DNA from: a candidate division FCPU426 bacterium
Lineage (GTDB): Bacteria; Oederibacteriota; Muellerivitia; Muellerivitales; Muellerivitaceae
Direction: 5' to 3'
DNA: 44,219 bases
NCBI GenBank assembly: GCA_003152075.1
Contig: PLZG01000019.1
Span: 68,957 to 113,175, forward strand
Shown here: positions 7,476-15,273 of the stretch, piece after piece
Layout of the letters: each line of letters begins with the position of its first letter
How positions within the stretch are numbered: the stretch's first letter is position 1
Notes under the pieces: model-generated
The model's database searches: none
Told to the model about the DNA's origin: nothing
Seen by the model: the letters and a program-made list of their open reading frames with translations, nothing else
Position numbers and translations under genes: made by a program

Positions 7476-9758
7476 TCATTTTGGGTTCTCCAAATAAGAA
7501 TGTGCTGGCACTTGCCCGTCAGCCCCCGATTTGGGGGCGGGGTGGGCCCATCCCGCTGGATAAAGGGCGGCTTGCCGAAGGAAATCCCTCATCACGGTGT
7601 TGAAATGGTCCGCTTCATCGTAAAACAACGCGTGGCCGGATGACTTGAAAAATTCAACCCGCGCCAGCGGGTCCACCGAAGTCAGGTAAGCGGCCTGGGT
7701 AGTGTATTTCGGGGTGACGGCGTAAAGCAGGGGTATCTGGCGCATGGTGGGCAGATTGGGCTGGTAGCTATCCCCCGGGAAGGCGTTGTTCATCAGGGCC
7801 AAGGCGATATCGGTAGGGGTCCTTTGGGCAGCCGTAATGAGCCTTCGGTAAAAATCCATAGGGGGATGTTTTTTGAACAGGCCCCACACAAAGCCTTTGG
7901 TGGCGTTGATCCGGTCCTTTTGGAACTGCTCCAGAAAACGCGCCCTGGGGGCTGAACTAATGGCGTTGGAGGAGGCACCTAGGGCTGAATCCACTAAGGC
8001 CGCGGCGTAAAGCCTGTCCGTGCCAAACTGGCCCATGTAAGCCAGCAATTGAAAACCCCCGTGGGACCAGCCCACCAGAACCACGGAAGAAAGTTGAAGA
8101 TGGTCCAGTAGTTCCTGAATGTCCTGGGCCTGGCGGATAGGTTCATCCCCCTTGGTGGTCATGTCGGAATCGCCCTGTGAGCGGGGATCCAACGCGATTA
8201 CGCGGAAATCGTCCGAGAGTCCATCCAGTTGGGGTTTCCAAATTTCGGCGGGCAAAAGCCAACCCGGAATAAACACAAGAGGCAGGCCCTGCCCGGTCTC
8301 CAGGTAGTGGAGCTTCACGTGATCGCTGGTCACAAAATAACCATCCTGAATTGCGCTCGCGTTGAGATAGGTTTGATGCGGTGACTCGAGTCGTGGGACT
8401 TCCGTGGGCGAGGCCGTTACCCGGGGACTCGGGATGGCTGGTTCACCCCTTAACTTAGCCATGGTTTTGGAGAGCCAGTTGCCGATGGAAGCCGGTGGGG
8501 TGGGAGTTACCTTGGAAGCTTGGATCAGGATCCTAGCCGGGGATGGAGTTAGGGTTAATTCGGACGAAAGGGCAGGGGTTTCCTTGGGGGTTATCAAAAC
8601 TATAGGAGTGGTAGTGGCTAGAGGCGTGCAGGTCATCGTGTCTGTAACGCTGATCGGTGGTGATGGCAGGGGAGTTATCTCAACTGTGGGGGAATTAGTT
8701 GGGACCAAGGGGGCGGCTGGAAGGGGGGTGAGAGTTTCGACCGGGAGCGGGGTTGAAACAGGACTGGTTACCGAGGTGGCTTGGGGTGAAACTATAGGAG
8801 TTGTGGAAACTGTTGGGGCCGTTGGACTAACGGCAAGTGGGGCGGGATGGGCCCGGTTTGTATTGGGCAGGCCCCCCGGGTAGAGGGAGGCTTTTCGCAG
8901 GAAACCCCTGACCAAACTGTTGAAATGTTTGGCCTCGTCGACGAACAGGGCGTGACCGGCCGTCGGGAAGATTTCCACTTGGGCTTTGGGATCAATCTGC
9001 ATGAGATAAGCCGCTTGAGTTGTATATTTCGGAGTGACCGCGTAAAGAATCGGTACCTGACGCAGGGCGGGGTACCCCGGCCCCCAAATATCTCCCGGCA
9101 TGGTGTTGTCCAGGGATGCCAAGGCGATATTGGTGGGGATAAGGGCAGCCGATTGGATCAAACTCTTGCTTAAGCCCTTAGGCGGGGATTTTTTAAATAG
9201 GCTCCAAACATATCTTTGGTTGGCCTCTGCCCGGTCATTTTCTAAAAGTTTCAGGAAGGCGCCTCGCTTGGTGGGGGCCTGTCCAGAAGCGGTCCCCAGG
9301 GGACTGTCCACCAGGACCATTGCGTAGATTTTGTCGGGGCCGAATTGTCGCAGGTAGGCGAGGCTGTCGAAGGCGCCTAAGGACCAACCCACCAGGACCA
9401 CGGAGTTCAGGTGGAGATAATCCAGGAGTTCTTGGATGTCCTTGGAACGCCGCAGAGGATCGTTTCCTGTTTTTGTCATGTCCGATTGACCCTGGGAGCG
9501 GGGGTCTAAGGCGATGACATGGTAGTCCTTGGAAAGCTCCCGGATTTGAAGTTCCCAGATATCCACCGGCATCAACCAGCCGGGAATTAGCAAGACCGCT
9601 TGCCCCTGGCCTGCCTCAATATAGTGCAGCTTCACCTGGTCGCTGGTGGTAAAAAAATCTGAGGTGGGGTCCTCTTGGGCGAAAGAGGGTAAGACTATTG
9701 TGATAGAGAGGACCAAGAAGGGAAGGGCGGTTTTTTTAAGCCGGGCGCTAAAAGACAT
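7476..9758 (-). CDS. Exported tandem alpha/beta-hydrolase fusion
   Basis: 760 residues: signal peptide (1-28), hydrolase domain 1 (about 35-290), a long Pro/Thr/Ser/Val linker (about 300-470), and hydrolase domain 2 (about 485-735). The two domains are clear duplicates: 'GWLxPxxIWxxQ', 'ALDPRSQGxSDMT', nucleophile elbows GWSLG (Ser126) and GWSHG (Ser565), and base histidines His269 and His709 in 'GHALF'. The loop after strand 7, where the acid often lies, reads 'AVTPKYTTQ' in both halves with no Asp, so the acid must come from elsewhere or is absent. Likely a periplasmic or secreted esterase or peptidase of the proline-iminopeptidase/haloperoxidase-like group; substrate unknown. Confidence 0.85.
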   Translation of the reverse strand: MSFSARLKKTALPFLVLSITIVLPSFAQEDPTSDFFTTSDQVKLHYIEAGQGQAVLLIPGWLMPVDIWELQIRELSKDYHVIALDPRSQGQSDMTKTGNDPLRRSKDIQELLDYLHLNSVVLVGWSLGAFDSLAYLRQFGPDKIYAMVLVDSPLGTASGQAPTKRGAFLKLLENDRAEANQRYVWSLFKKSPPKGLSKSLIQSAALIPTNIALASLDNTMPGDIWGPGYPALRQVPILYAVTPKYTTQAAYLMQIDPKAQVEIFPTAGHALFVDEAKHFNSLVRGFLRKASLYPGGLPNTNRAHPAPLAVSPTAPTVSTTPIVSPQATSVTSPVSTPLPVETLTPLPAAPLVPTNSPTVEITPLPSPPISVTDTMTCTPLATTTPIVLITPKETPALSSELTLTPSPARILIQASKVTPTPPASIGNWLSKTMAKLRGEPAIPSPRVTASPTEVPRLESPHQTYLNASAIQDGYFVTSDHVKLHYLETGQGLPLVFIPGWLLPAEIWKPQLDGLSDDFRVIALDPRSQGDSDMTTKGDEPIRQAQDIQELLDHLQLSSVVLVGWSHGGFQLLAYMGQFGTDRLYAAALVDSALGASSNAISSAPRARFLEQFQKDRINATKGFVWGLFKKHPPMDFYRRLITAAQRTPTDIALALMNNAFPGDSYQPNLPTMRQIPLLYAVTPKYTTQAAYLTSVDPLARVEFFKSSGHALFYDEADHFNTVMRDFLRQAALYPAGWAHPAPKSGADGQVPAHSYLENPK

Positions 9759-9955
9759 GGTGCTTGTCCCTGTGCGGCTTGTAATGGTTCGGAAGAGTGG
9801 TAGGGAATGAGTTTACCCATTAGTTGTTAAAACGGAAAGCAAAGTTTTATGCTTAAGAAATTAAGGTCCGTTAAACGAAAAACTGTTTAAAATGTTTTCA
9901 GCCGCAAATTAAAACGAGATGATTTTGAGACGGGGCCTAGAATTGACATTGAAGT
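9759..9955. promoter_or_regulatory. Divergent intergenic region
   Basis: AT-rich spacer between the minus-strand hydrolase and the plus-strand gene at 10029. It must hold both promoters, but I cannot fix hexamers with confidence. Confidence 0.3.
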
Positions 9956-9985
9956 TTGCCCACGACGGGAACCCGGATTGGACAA
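9956..9985 (+). repeat. 30-bp palindromic repeat, copy 1
   Basis: TTGCCCA-N16-TGGACAA, a slightly degenerate copy (GCC for GTC on the left, GGGAACCC in the centre). It lies 43 nt before the ATG of the exported protein at 10029. See the finding on the repeat family. Confidence 0.85.
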
Positions 9986-10028
9986 AGGGAAAACCGAATA
10001 AACATTTTTCTGTTTTGAAAGGAATCAT

Positions 10029-10592
10029 ATGAAGAAGTTCGTTTTTTCGGTATTTTTTTGTATGTCCATCCCAAATCTTTTCGCTGACGGAATTTCCACT
10101 CCAACCCCGATTTCGTTTCAAAAACCGGAAACAGTCAAACAACAGGTGGCCGATGATTTCATCCTATATGCAGAGATTGAACAGGAAGTCCGGGACGGGA
10201 AACTCATAAAAAAACACAAAACGGAGGAATCTGACCGGTTCCCGTTGGAGTGGACTTTATACCTGGATCACTCGGAAAAGGTCAGGGAATACATTGAGGA
10301 AGGCGGATCGGAGGATAATGCCGAGACTGTAAAATATTATTACGACGAATCAGGCCGTTTAAGGGTTGTCGCCAACGATTACGGGGACGTCTATGGAACC
10401 GATGACGAGCAAATAATTCTTTTGGACTTGAGGGGACAAATCCTCCAGGTGAATGTTGAGGAGAACTTCGTAAACAAGGAAATGGGTCGGAACGAACATC
10501 AAAAGAAAGTCCTGAAAGAACCCGTGGATTTTAATAGTACAAAAGTTGAGTTCGTCCATGACCCGCTTAAAAGATTCAAGAAACAAAAGTAA
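10029..10592 (+). CDS. Exported protein of unknown function
   Basis: 187 residues. A signal peptide (about 1-19, ending NLFA) is followed by a hydrophilic beta-rich protein. Features are 'YYYDESGRLRVVANDYGDVY', which resembles single YD-type beta strands, and a Lys-rich C-terminus. No known domain is recognised with certainty. AAAGGA at 10017-10022 supports the ATG. A copy of the 30-bp palindromic repeat lies just upstream. The next gene follows after 54 nt and may be cotranscribed. Confidence 0.75.
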   Translation: MKKFVFSVFFCMSIPNLFADGISTPTPISFQKPETVKQQVADDFILYAEIEQEVRDGKLIKKHKTEESDRFPLEWTLYLDHSEKVREYIEEGGSEDNAETVKYYYDESGRLRVVANDYGDVYGTDDEQIILLDLRGQILQVNVEENFVNKEMGRNEHQKKVLKEPVDFNSTKVEFVHDPLKRFKKQK

Positions 10593-10646
10593 ATCTCGCT
10601 GGGTTTTTGATAGGATTTTAGGTTTCCGCGATGGGGAGGCATTTAC

Positions 10647-11615
10647 TTGCTTAAGCGATCAATGGGAATATTCGTCTTCTCGTTTCTGTTGCTATGTCAA
10701 ACGGCATTGGCCACGAATTATCCGGTGGGGACCGCCGAACTCACCCTGCGTGATACGGCCCGCAACCGGGACGTTCCCCTCAAAATCTACTACCCCAAGA
10801 CCTCCGACGCGGAGCGGTTTCCCATCCTTATCTTTTCCCACGGGGCGGGAGGTTCCCAAGACGGTTATGGTTACTTGGGCCGTTACTGGGCAGCCAATGG
10901 TTACGTGGTCTTGCATCCAACCCACTTGGAGAGCGACAGGTCCCTTCTGAAGCGGGGGAGGCCTCTTTATAATTTGCGGGCCGTAGGCCGAATGGTTAAG
11001 GAAAAGTCGAACCTGGTGAACCGTCCGAAGGATATTTCTCTTATCCTGGATACATTGCCCAAACTAGAGGAACTCGTGCCCGCTTTAGCTGGCCACTTGG
11101 ACCCAACTAAGGTGGGGGTAGGCGGCCATTCCTTCGGTGCCTACACCAGCATGGTAGTGTCCGGGGCCAAGGTTTATTCCTTAGGCAGAGAACCATTAAA
11201 CTTTGAGGACACCCGGGTGAAAGCCTTTCTGGCTTTATCGCCCCAAGGCCCGGGGGGATGGGCTTTTAAAAATGATTCTTGGGATTTAATTCATCGCCCC
11301 ATGTTCATGATGACCGGAACCCAGGATAAAGGGCTGGAGAACGGGGAACCCTACCAATGGCGTCTCAAAGCTTTCGGGTATTTAAGGCCGGGCCACAAGT
11401 ATTTGGCGGTTATCCAGGGCGCCAACCACATGGATTTCGCCGACGCCCAATTCAACGGCAAGATCCGAGACCCGAGGGTTCAGGAATGGATAAAGAAGGC
11501 CACCCTTCTTTATTGGGACGCCTATGTCAAAAGTGACCGCGAACTTCAGCAAACCTTAAAAGCGGGGGGATTTCCCAAAGTCAAGGGAGTCCGGGTTAGG
11601 ACGGAATCGAAATAA
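10647..11615 (+). CDS. Exported alpha/beta hydrolase (PAF-acetylhydrolase/dienelactone-like)
   Basis: 322 residues. A signal peptide (about 1-22) is followed by an alpha/beta-hydrolase fold: oxyanion motif 'IFSHGAGG', nucleophile elbow GGHSFGA, acid candidate in 'MMTGTQDKG', and base His in 'GANHMDF'. This pattern matches the platelet-activating-factor acetylhydrolase/dienelactone-hydrolase-like group, which cleaves esters of varied substrates. The start chosen is TTG at 10647, because GGGGAGG at 10633-10639 is 7 nt away; the ATG at 10662 would be too far. It probably follows the previous gene in one transcript. Confidence 0.85.
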   Translation: MLKRSMGIFVFSFLLLCQTALATNYPVGTAELTLRDTARNRDVPLKIYYPKTSDAERFPILIFSHGAGGSQDGYGYLGRYWAANGYVVLHPTHLESDRSLLKRGRPLYNLRAVGRMVKEKSNLVNRPKDISLILDTLPKLEELVPALAGHLDPTKVGVGGHSFGAYTSMVVSGAKVYSLGREPLNFEDTRVKAFLALSPQGPGGWAFKNDSWDLIHRPMFMMTGTQDKGLENGEPYQWRLKAFGYLRPGHKYLAVIQGANHMDFADAQFNGKIRDPRVQEWIKKATLLYWDAYVKSDRELQQTLKAGGFPKVKGVRVRTESK

Positions 11616-11656
11616 AGGACTACATTTTTACGAAGCCCCAACGATACAATAACCTC

Positions 11657-12142
11657 ATGTTCACAAGAATATTCCTCATCCTAATTTTTTTGGGTTTGGT
11701 CTCAAGCTTCGCCAAAGTTGAGGCTCAGACCAATTCCTCCAAACCTTTCCAGGATGTAAGCGATGAACCGGTGACGGGCGGATTTGAAAAGCCCTACGAA
11801 TATGAGCGGCAGGCTTATGGCTATGACCCGGAGGGCGTCCAATATAAGGAAAACCAGGGGGAGGATTTCCAAGTGATCTTTATTTCCGCGTTACCCTTTA
11901 CGGCCGGGGCCAGTTTTTTGATTACCAGCACCATTTCCCTGGTGGCCGTAAATAACTTTGGTGTGGGAGGGGATTTTTTCCTTCCCTTTATGGCCAGCAC
12001 GGTCGTGGGAGCCACCACCATCGCCTGTGTTTCCACCTTAACCAATCGTTACCCTCCTCCGGCCTCCCAATCGTATGTTGAATCGCAACCCATGCTGCGG
12101 CCTTTGGCCTTTAATGTGCCTATAATTACAGCGAAATTTTGA
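11657..12142 (+). CDS. Small exported membrane protein, unknown
   Basis: 161 residues. A signal peptide (about 1-23, 'KVEA' end) precedes an acidic, Tyr-rich stretch with 'YEYERQAYGYDPEG', then two hydrophobic segments (about 74-98 and 107-127) and a Pro-rich tail. No domain is recognised. No clear Shine-Dalgarno lies before the ATG. The gene is in line with neighbours of the same strand. Coding is likely from the amino acid composition. Confidence 0.65.
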   Translation: MFTRIFLILIFLGLVSSFAKVEAQTNSSKPFQDVSDEPVTGGFEKPYEYERQAYGYDPEGVQYKENQGEDFQVIFISALPFTAGASFLITSTISLVAVNNFGVGGDFFLPFMASTVVGATTIACVSTLTNRYPPPASQSYVESQPMLRPLAFNVPIITAKF

Positions 12143-12224
12143 TTTTTTCCTGGGTTAAATTTCCGTTTCTAGGGTTAAAATGAGGGCCTTCAAGAGCCTT
12201 TATTCCCTGTAAGGAGTCTCTGGC

Positions 12225-13169
12225 ATGGTGAAACGATTCTTGGCCTCCCTTTTATTTTTCGTGACCGCTGGTCTTTTAGCCGCCCAGGATATGCCGCCCC
12301 TTCCTCCTATGAACAACGACGCCACGGTCTCCCCCAGCTCCAACACCTCTGCCCCGGCATTGCCGCCTCTTCCGGACCAGCAAGCCGCCCCGGCAAGTTC
12401 GGCCTCACCCGCTTTGCCACCGCTCCCGGACAATTCCGCAAGTTCAACGCCAGCCAACAGTGCCTCGCCGGCTTTGCCACCTCTTCCGGACCAACAGGCT
12501 GCCCCGGCAAATTCGGCCTCACCCGCTTTGCCACCGCTCCCAGGTCAACCAGCCGCACCCGCCGCTTCTTCCGCTGCCCCGGCTCTTCCGCCTGTACCCG
12601 GCGAGGCAGCACCAGCCGCTCCCGTGGCAAGCACGGAACCCGCCGCGTCCCCTGAAGGGGCTCCCGCCGCGAAGCCCGCGAAGAAAGCCGCGAAGCAAGC
12701 TTGGTGGACCAAAACCAAAAAGCGCGCCAATGTGATTTTCGGCGGTTGGGTAACACCCAAGGGCGGAAACGAATCCTCACGTATCGCTTGGACCTCACAG
12801 GAAGTTCTCAATGCCCTCGTCTTCAAGGGATACAAGGTTGTCAAAGAAGACGGAAAATATGACGGCCAGGCGGGAGCGGGAGGCAACCAATGGAGGGAAT
12901 TTACCTTTAGGGTGCCCAAGTCGAAACTCACCACCCAGGTTTATCTCAAGCAAGTCGGTAAGAAGGTTTGGCTAAGGGTTGGGCCCAGCGAGCCGCCAGC
13001 CTTCGCTAATGAAGAAAATTCCGTTACCCATGTTAAAAAAATGAGGGATGCCAACATGAAGGCCCTGCATTTGGTCCAGAAAAAATTTGGACGGAGGCTT
13101 TCGCCGCATCGCATTATCCGCTCCTGGGAAGTCCCCTACAGCTTCGCGCAGGATACGGTTGTCGAGTAA
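12225..13169 (+). CDS. Exported Pro/Ala-repeat protein with C-terminal domain
   Basis: 314 residues. Signal peptide (1-20), then five copies of a unit built on 'PALPPLP' with Gln/Ala/Ser spacers (about 43-130), an Ala/Pro/Lys linker (to about 163), and a globular C-terminal domain (about 164-314) starting 'QAWWTKTKKRANVIFGGW'. The repeat region looks like a flexible, rigid-rod spacer that could span the periplasm or wall. The C-terminal domain is not recognised; it is basic with conserved-looking Trp and Lys. AAGGAG 8 nt before the ATG supports the start. Near-identical DNA repeats in the linker mean copy number may vary between strains. Confidence 0.75.
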   Translation: MVKRFLASLLFFVTAGLLAAQDMPPLPPMNNDATVSPSSNTSAPALPPLPDQQAAPASSASPALPPLPDNSASSTPANSASPALPPLPDQQAAPANSASPALPPLPGQPAAPAASSAAPALPPVPGEAAPAAPVASTEPAASPEGAPAAKPAKKAAKQAWWTKTKKRANVIFGGWVTPKGGNESSRIAWTSQEVLNALVFKGYKVVKEDGKYDGQAGAGGNQWREFTFRVPKSKLTTQVYLKQVGKKVWLRVGPSEPPAFANEENSVTHVKKMRDANMKALHLVQKKFGRRLSPHRIIRSWEVPYSFAQDTVVE

Positions 13170-13189
13170 TCACGGATTTAATACTAAGG

Positions 13190-13324
13190 ATGTTCCAGCA
13201 TAAGATTTCTTATTTCTTCTTTGGAGTAGGTATCACGGGCCTGCTGTTCTCACTGGTCAGGACTTATTACATGGTTTGGAAGTTGAAGAAGGATAGGGAA
13301 TCGCCAAGAAAAAAGAAGTACTAA
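13190..13324 (+). CDS. Small single-pass membrane protein (44 aa)
   Basis: ATG at 13190 opens a 44-residue frame: 'MFQHKISYFFFGVGITGLLF' then 'SLVRTYYMVWKLKKDRESPR' and a KKKY end. It has one transmembrane helix with a strongly basic cytoplasmic tail, as in real small membrane proteins. It lies 20 nt after the previous stop. The nearest AAGGA overlaps the start codon, which weakens the call. Confidence 0.45.
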   Translation: MFQHKISYFFFGVGITGLLFSLVRTYYMVWKLKKDRESPRKKKY

Positions 13325-13377
13325 GCTTTGAGTAAGTTTAAAAATTCAGAATTCAAAATTGCTTATTGGGGGGGATC

Positions 13378-13851
13378 ATGAGGACCAAACGCGAAGAAGG
13401 CGGTACGGATTTTTTAAGAGAAGTCAGCCTTTTTGACGGTATGCAGGATAAGACCTTGACCCAGATTTTCAAGCTGGGAAAGGTTCAGAATTTCAAATCG
13501 GGCGAGTGGATTATCCAGGAAGGCGAGAAGGGCGGCAATCTCCACGTGATTATCACCGGCCGGGCCGAGGTCTCCAAATCTGGCAAGGAACCGAATGAAA
13601 AGAAGTACCTGGCGGATATCAATCGGGGGTCCATTTTTGGGGAAATGAGCGTGTTTGATGACGCCCCCTACTCAGCCTCCATCAAGGCCCGGGAAGATTG
13701 CTCGGTTCATGTGATCAAGGGCGAGGACTTCAAGAAATTTCTCAAGAAAAACCCCGACGTGGCTTACGAGGTTTTTTGCACCCTGATCAGCCTCATTTCC
13801 AGCCGCTTGCGCCGGACCAACCTGGCTTTTTCATTGTTGGAATTCAATTAA
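13378..13851 (+). CDS. Stand-alone cyclic-nucleotide-binding-fold protein
   Basis: 157 residues from the ATG at 13378, chosen because a GGGGGG run lies 4 nt upstream; an in-frame TTG at 13366 is less likely. The protein is a single Crp-like cNMP-binding domain: 'FKSGEWIIQEGEKGGNLHVI', 'ITGRAEVSK', then the phosphate-binding cassette 'GSIFGEMSVFDDAPYSASIKA', and a C-terminal helix. There is no HTH domain. The Arg that binds the cyclic phosphate in classical cassettes (PR-x-A-T/S) is Tyr here, so cAMP or cGMP binding is doubtful. It may act as a protein-protein switch. Confidence 0.85.
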   Translation: MRTKREEGGTDFLREVSLFDGMQDKTLTQIFKLGKVQNFKSGEWIIQEGEKGGNLHVIITGRAEVSKSGKEPNEKKYLADINRGSIFGEMSVFDDAPYSASIKAREDCSVHVIKGEDFKKFLKKNPDVAYEVFCTLISLISSRLRRTNLAFSLLEFN

Positions 13852-13877
13852 AGACAGCCACTCAAGTGCCTCGAAGT

Positions 13878-13895
13878 CCTGAGTTTGTCGAAGGG
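13878..13895. repeat. CCTGAG..GTCGAAGGG short repeat
   Basis: CCTGAGTTTGTCGAAGGG lies just after the cNMP-fold gene. It belongs to the widespread CTGAG/TCGAAGG intergenic repeat type and is related to the arms of the larger elements at 20304 and 23741. Confidence 0.5.
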
Positions 13896-13943
13896 CTCTC
13901 GGTTAACGGCTGAACCCTATTATTAAGTTGAGCGAGGGCTACT

Positions 13944-15062
13944 ATTTCCTCAAAAAGAATAGGGTCGAAAAGAAAGGTCGAAAATTCCCCTTCCGACAAA
14001 CTCCAAGTCATCGATCTTACCAGGACCTTTTCCATCCTGACGGTCCTGGCTTATCACATGTACGGAACCACCCCCCCGGGGCCCGCCTTCGACTGGTTTT
14101 GGAAGCCTTTCTCCGGCAACGGGGTATATGGGGTCTGCGTTTTTTTCGTCATTTCCGGCTTTCTCATTACCCGCCTGATCGATGGAAAAAAGGACTTGCT
14201 TTTCACCCCCCGGTTCAAGGAATTTTATGTAAGGCGCGCGGCCAGGATCTTGCCGCTCTTGATCCTACATATTTCCATCGGCGCCTATATCGTTCATAAC
14301 GTCACCCATTTCGAGCCGCTCTTTTGGGTTTCCATCCTGACCTTTACCTTCAATTGGTACCAGGCTCTGCACCCCAACCCGGTGCCGGGACTCTATTGGG
14401 GTCTGCTTTGGTCCCTCGCCGTGGAAGAACAGTTTTACCTTTTTTATCCCATGGCCTTGAAAAGCTTGGGAGCTTTTAGGCGTCTTATCTATTTCGGTTT
14501 AGGAATCGTTCTTTTAGGAATTTTTTGGAGGGGAACCTTCCTGTTTTTTCCCGGGGAGAACGCGATTTTCTTTTACAAGACTTCTTTCGGGGCATTTGAC
14601 CAAATTGCCCTTGGGGTTCTTCTTTATTTGGCCTCAAAAAGGTACCGGTACTACCTTTTAACCCATAAGAATGCCAGCGCTTTGCTATGCGCGGCGGGAG
14701 CGCTAACCGTGGTGGCCACCTATTTATTCACCAACTCCAACGTGCAGTCGGACGATATCTATAGCCCGACCCTAATAGCTCTGGGCGCCTTCTTATTTAT
14801 CCTTGGCGGGCTTCATTTGTCCCTTTTTGAATCGAAATTTTGGACTCCGCTGACTTGGCCGGGGAAATACAGCTACGGGATTTACCTCTTTCATAGCTTG
14901 ATTTATTTTTTCATTTATTCCCAACTGCTTCAACACCTCAACACCTTGCTGGCTTTTTTCCTTTTCGCCGCTATCGCTACGGCGGTCATGGCTCTTTCCT
15001 ATCGCTTGTTTGAAATGCCAACGAACAAGCTCGTGCGGAAGCTTTTTGGGGTTAAAACCTAA
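13944..15062 (+). CDS. Acyltransferase family 3 membrane protein
   Basis: About 372 residues. An integral membrane O-acyltransferase with about ten helices, such as those that acetylate sugars or peptidoglycan. The family's conserved Arg and His of helix 1 lie in 'LTRTFSILTVLAYH', upstream of the first ATG (14058). That ATG cannot be the real start. The frame is open from 13932 with no ATG, GTG or TTG; an ATT codon at 13944 has GAGGG at 13934-13938 at good spacing and is the best candidate. A frameshift from a TTG frame at 13928 is the alternative. Later motifs include 'FFVISGFLITRLI', 'RRAARILPLL' and 'LLWSLAVEEQFYLFYP'. The substrate is unknown. Confidence 0.82.
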   Translation: MSSKRIGSKRKVENSPSDKLQVIDLTRTFSILTVLAYHMYGTTPPGPAFDWFWKPFSGNGVYGVCVFFVISGFLITRLIDGKKDLLFTPRFKEFYVRRAARILPLLILHISIGAYIVHNVTHFEPLFWVSILTFTFNWYQALHPNPVPGLYWGLLWSLAVEEQFYLFYPMALKSLGAFRRLIYFGLGIVLLGIFWRGTFLFFPGENAIFFYKTSFGAFDQIALGVLLYLASKRYRYYLLTHKNASALLCAAGALTVVATYLFTNSNVQSDDIYSPTLIALGAFLFILGGLHLSLFESKFWTPLTWPGKYSYGIYLFHSLIYFFIYSQLLQHLNTLLAFFLFAAIATAVMALSYRLFEMPTNKLVRKLFGVKT

Positions 15063-15067
15063 AAGTT

Positions 15068-15138
15068 GTCGACAGTCGAGGGTCCGCAGTTGGCAGTTAA
15101 AGCTCAAAAGCACCAGCTGCGGACTGCCGACTGTGGAC
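15068..15138. repeat. Imperfect 25-bp inverted repeat
   Basis: Arms at 15068-15092 and 15114-15138 share about 20 of 25 positions (GTCCGCAG core) around a 21-nt loop. It resembles the CGGACTG-type palindromes found dispersed in many genomes. It sits between the acyltransferase and smc. Confidence 0.6.
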
Positions 15139-15273
15139 TGGTGTTTTACCCTATATTTAGTGGGTCGAAAGCCCTTGCCATCCCACCCCTGGTAATGTTA
15201 AAGTCATCCGAAATAAGCCAATTCCACGCCTTTCCCACACTTCTCCGGCTTTATCCCAATATCGGAGATCCGT

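Noticed and set aside
8404-8883. 159-residue plus-strand Val/Gly-rich frame
   Set aside because: It is the antisense of the Pro/Thr/Ser linker of the tandem hydrolase; its composition is a mirror of that linker.
13928-14299. 123-codon frame starting at TTG 13928
   Set aside because: It overlaps the acyltransferase in another frame and does not resemble a protein. The acyltransferase frame carries the conserved motifs.
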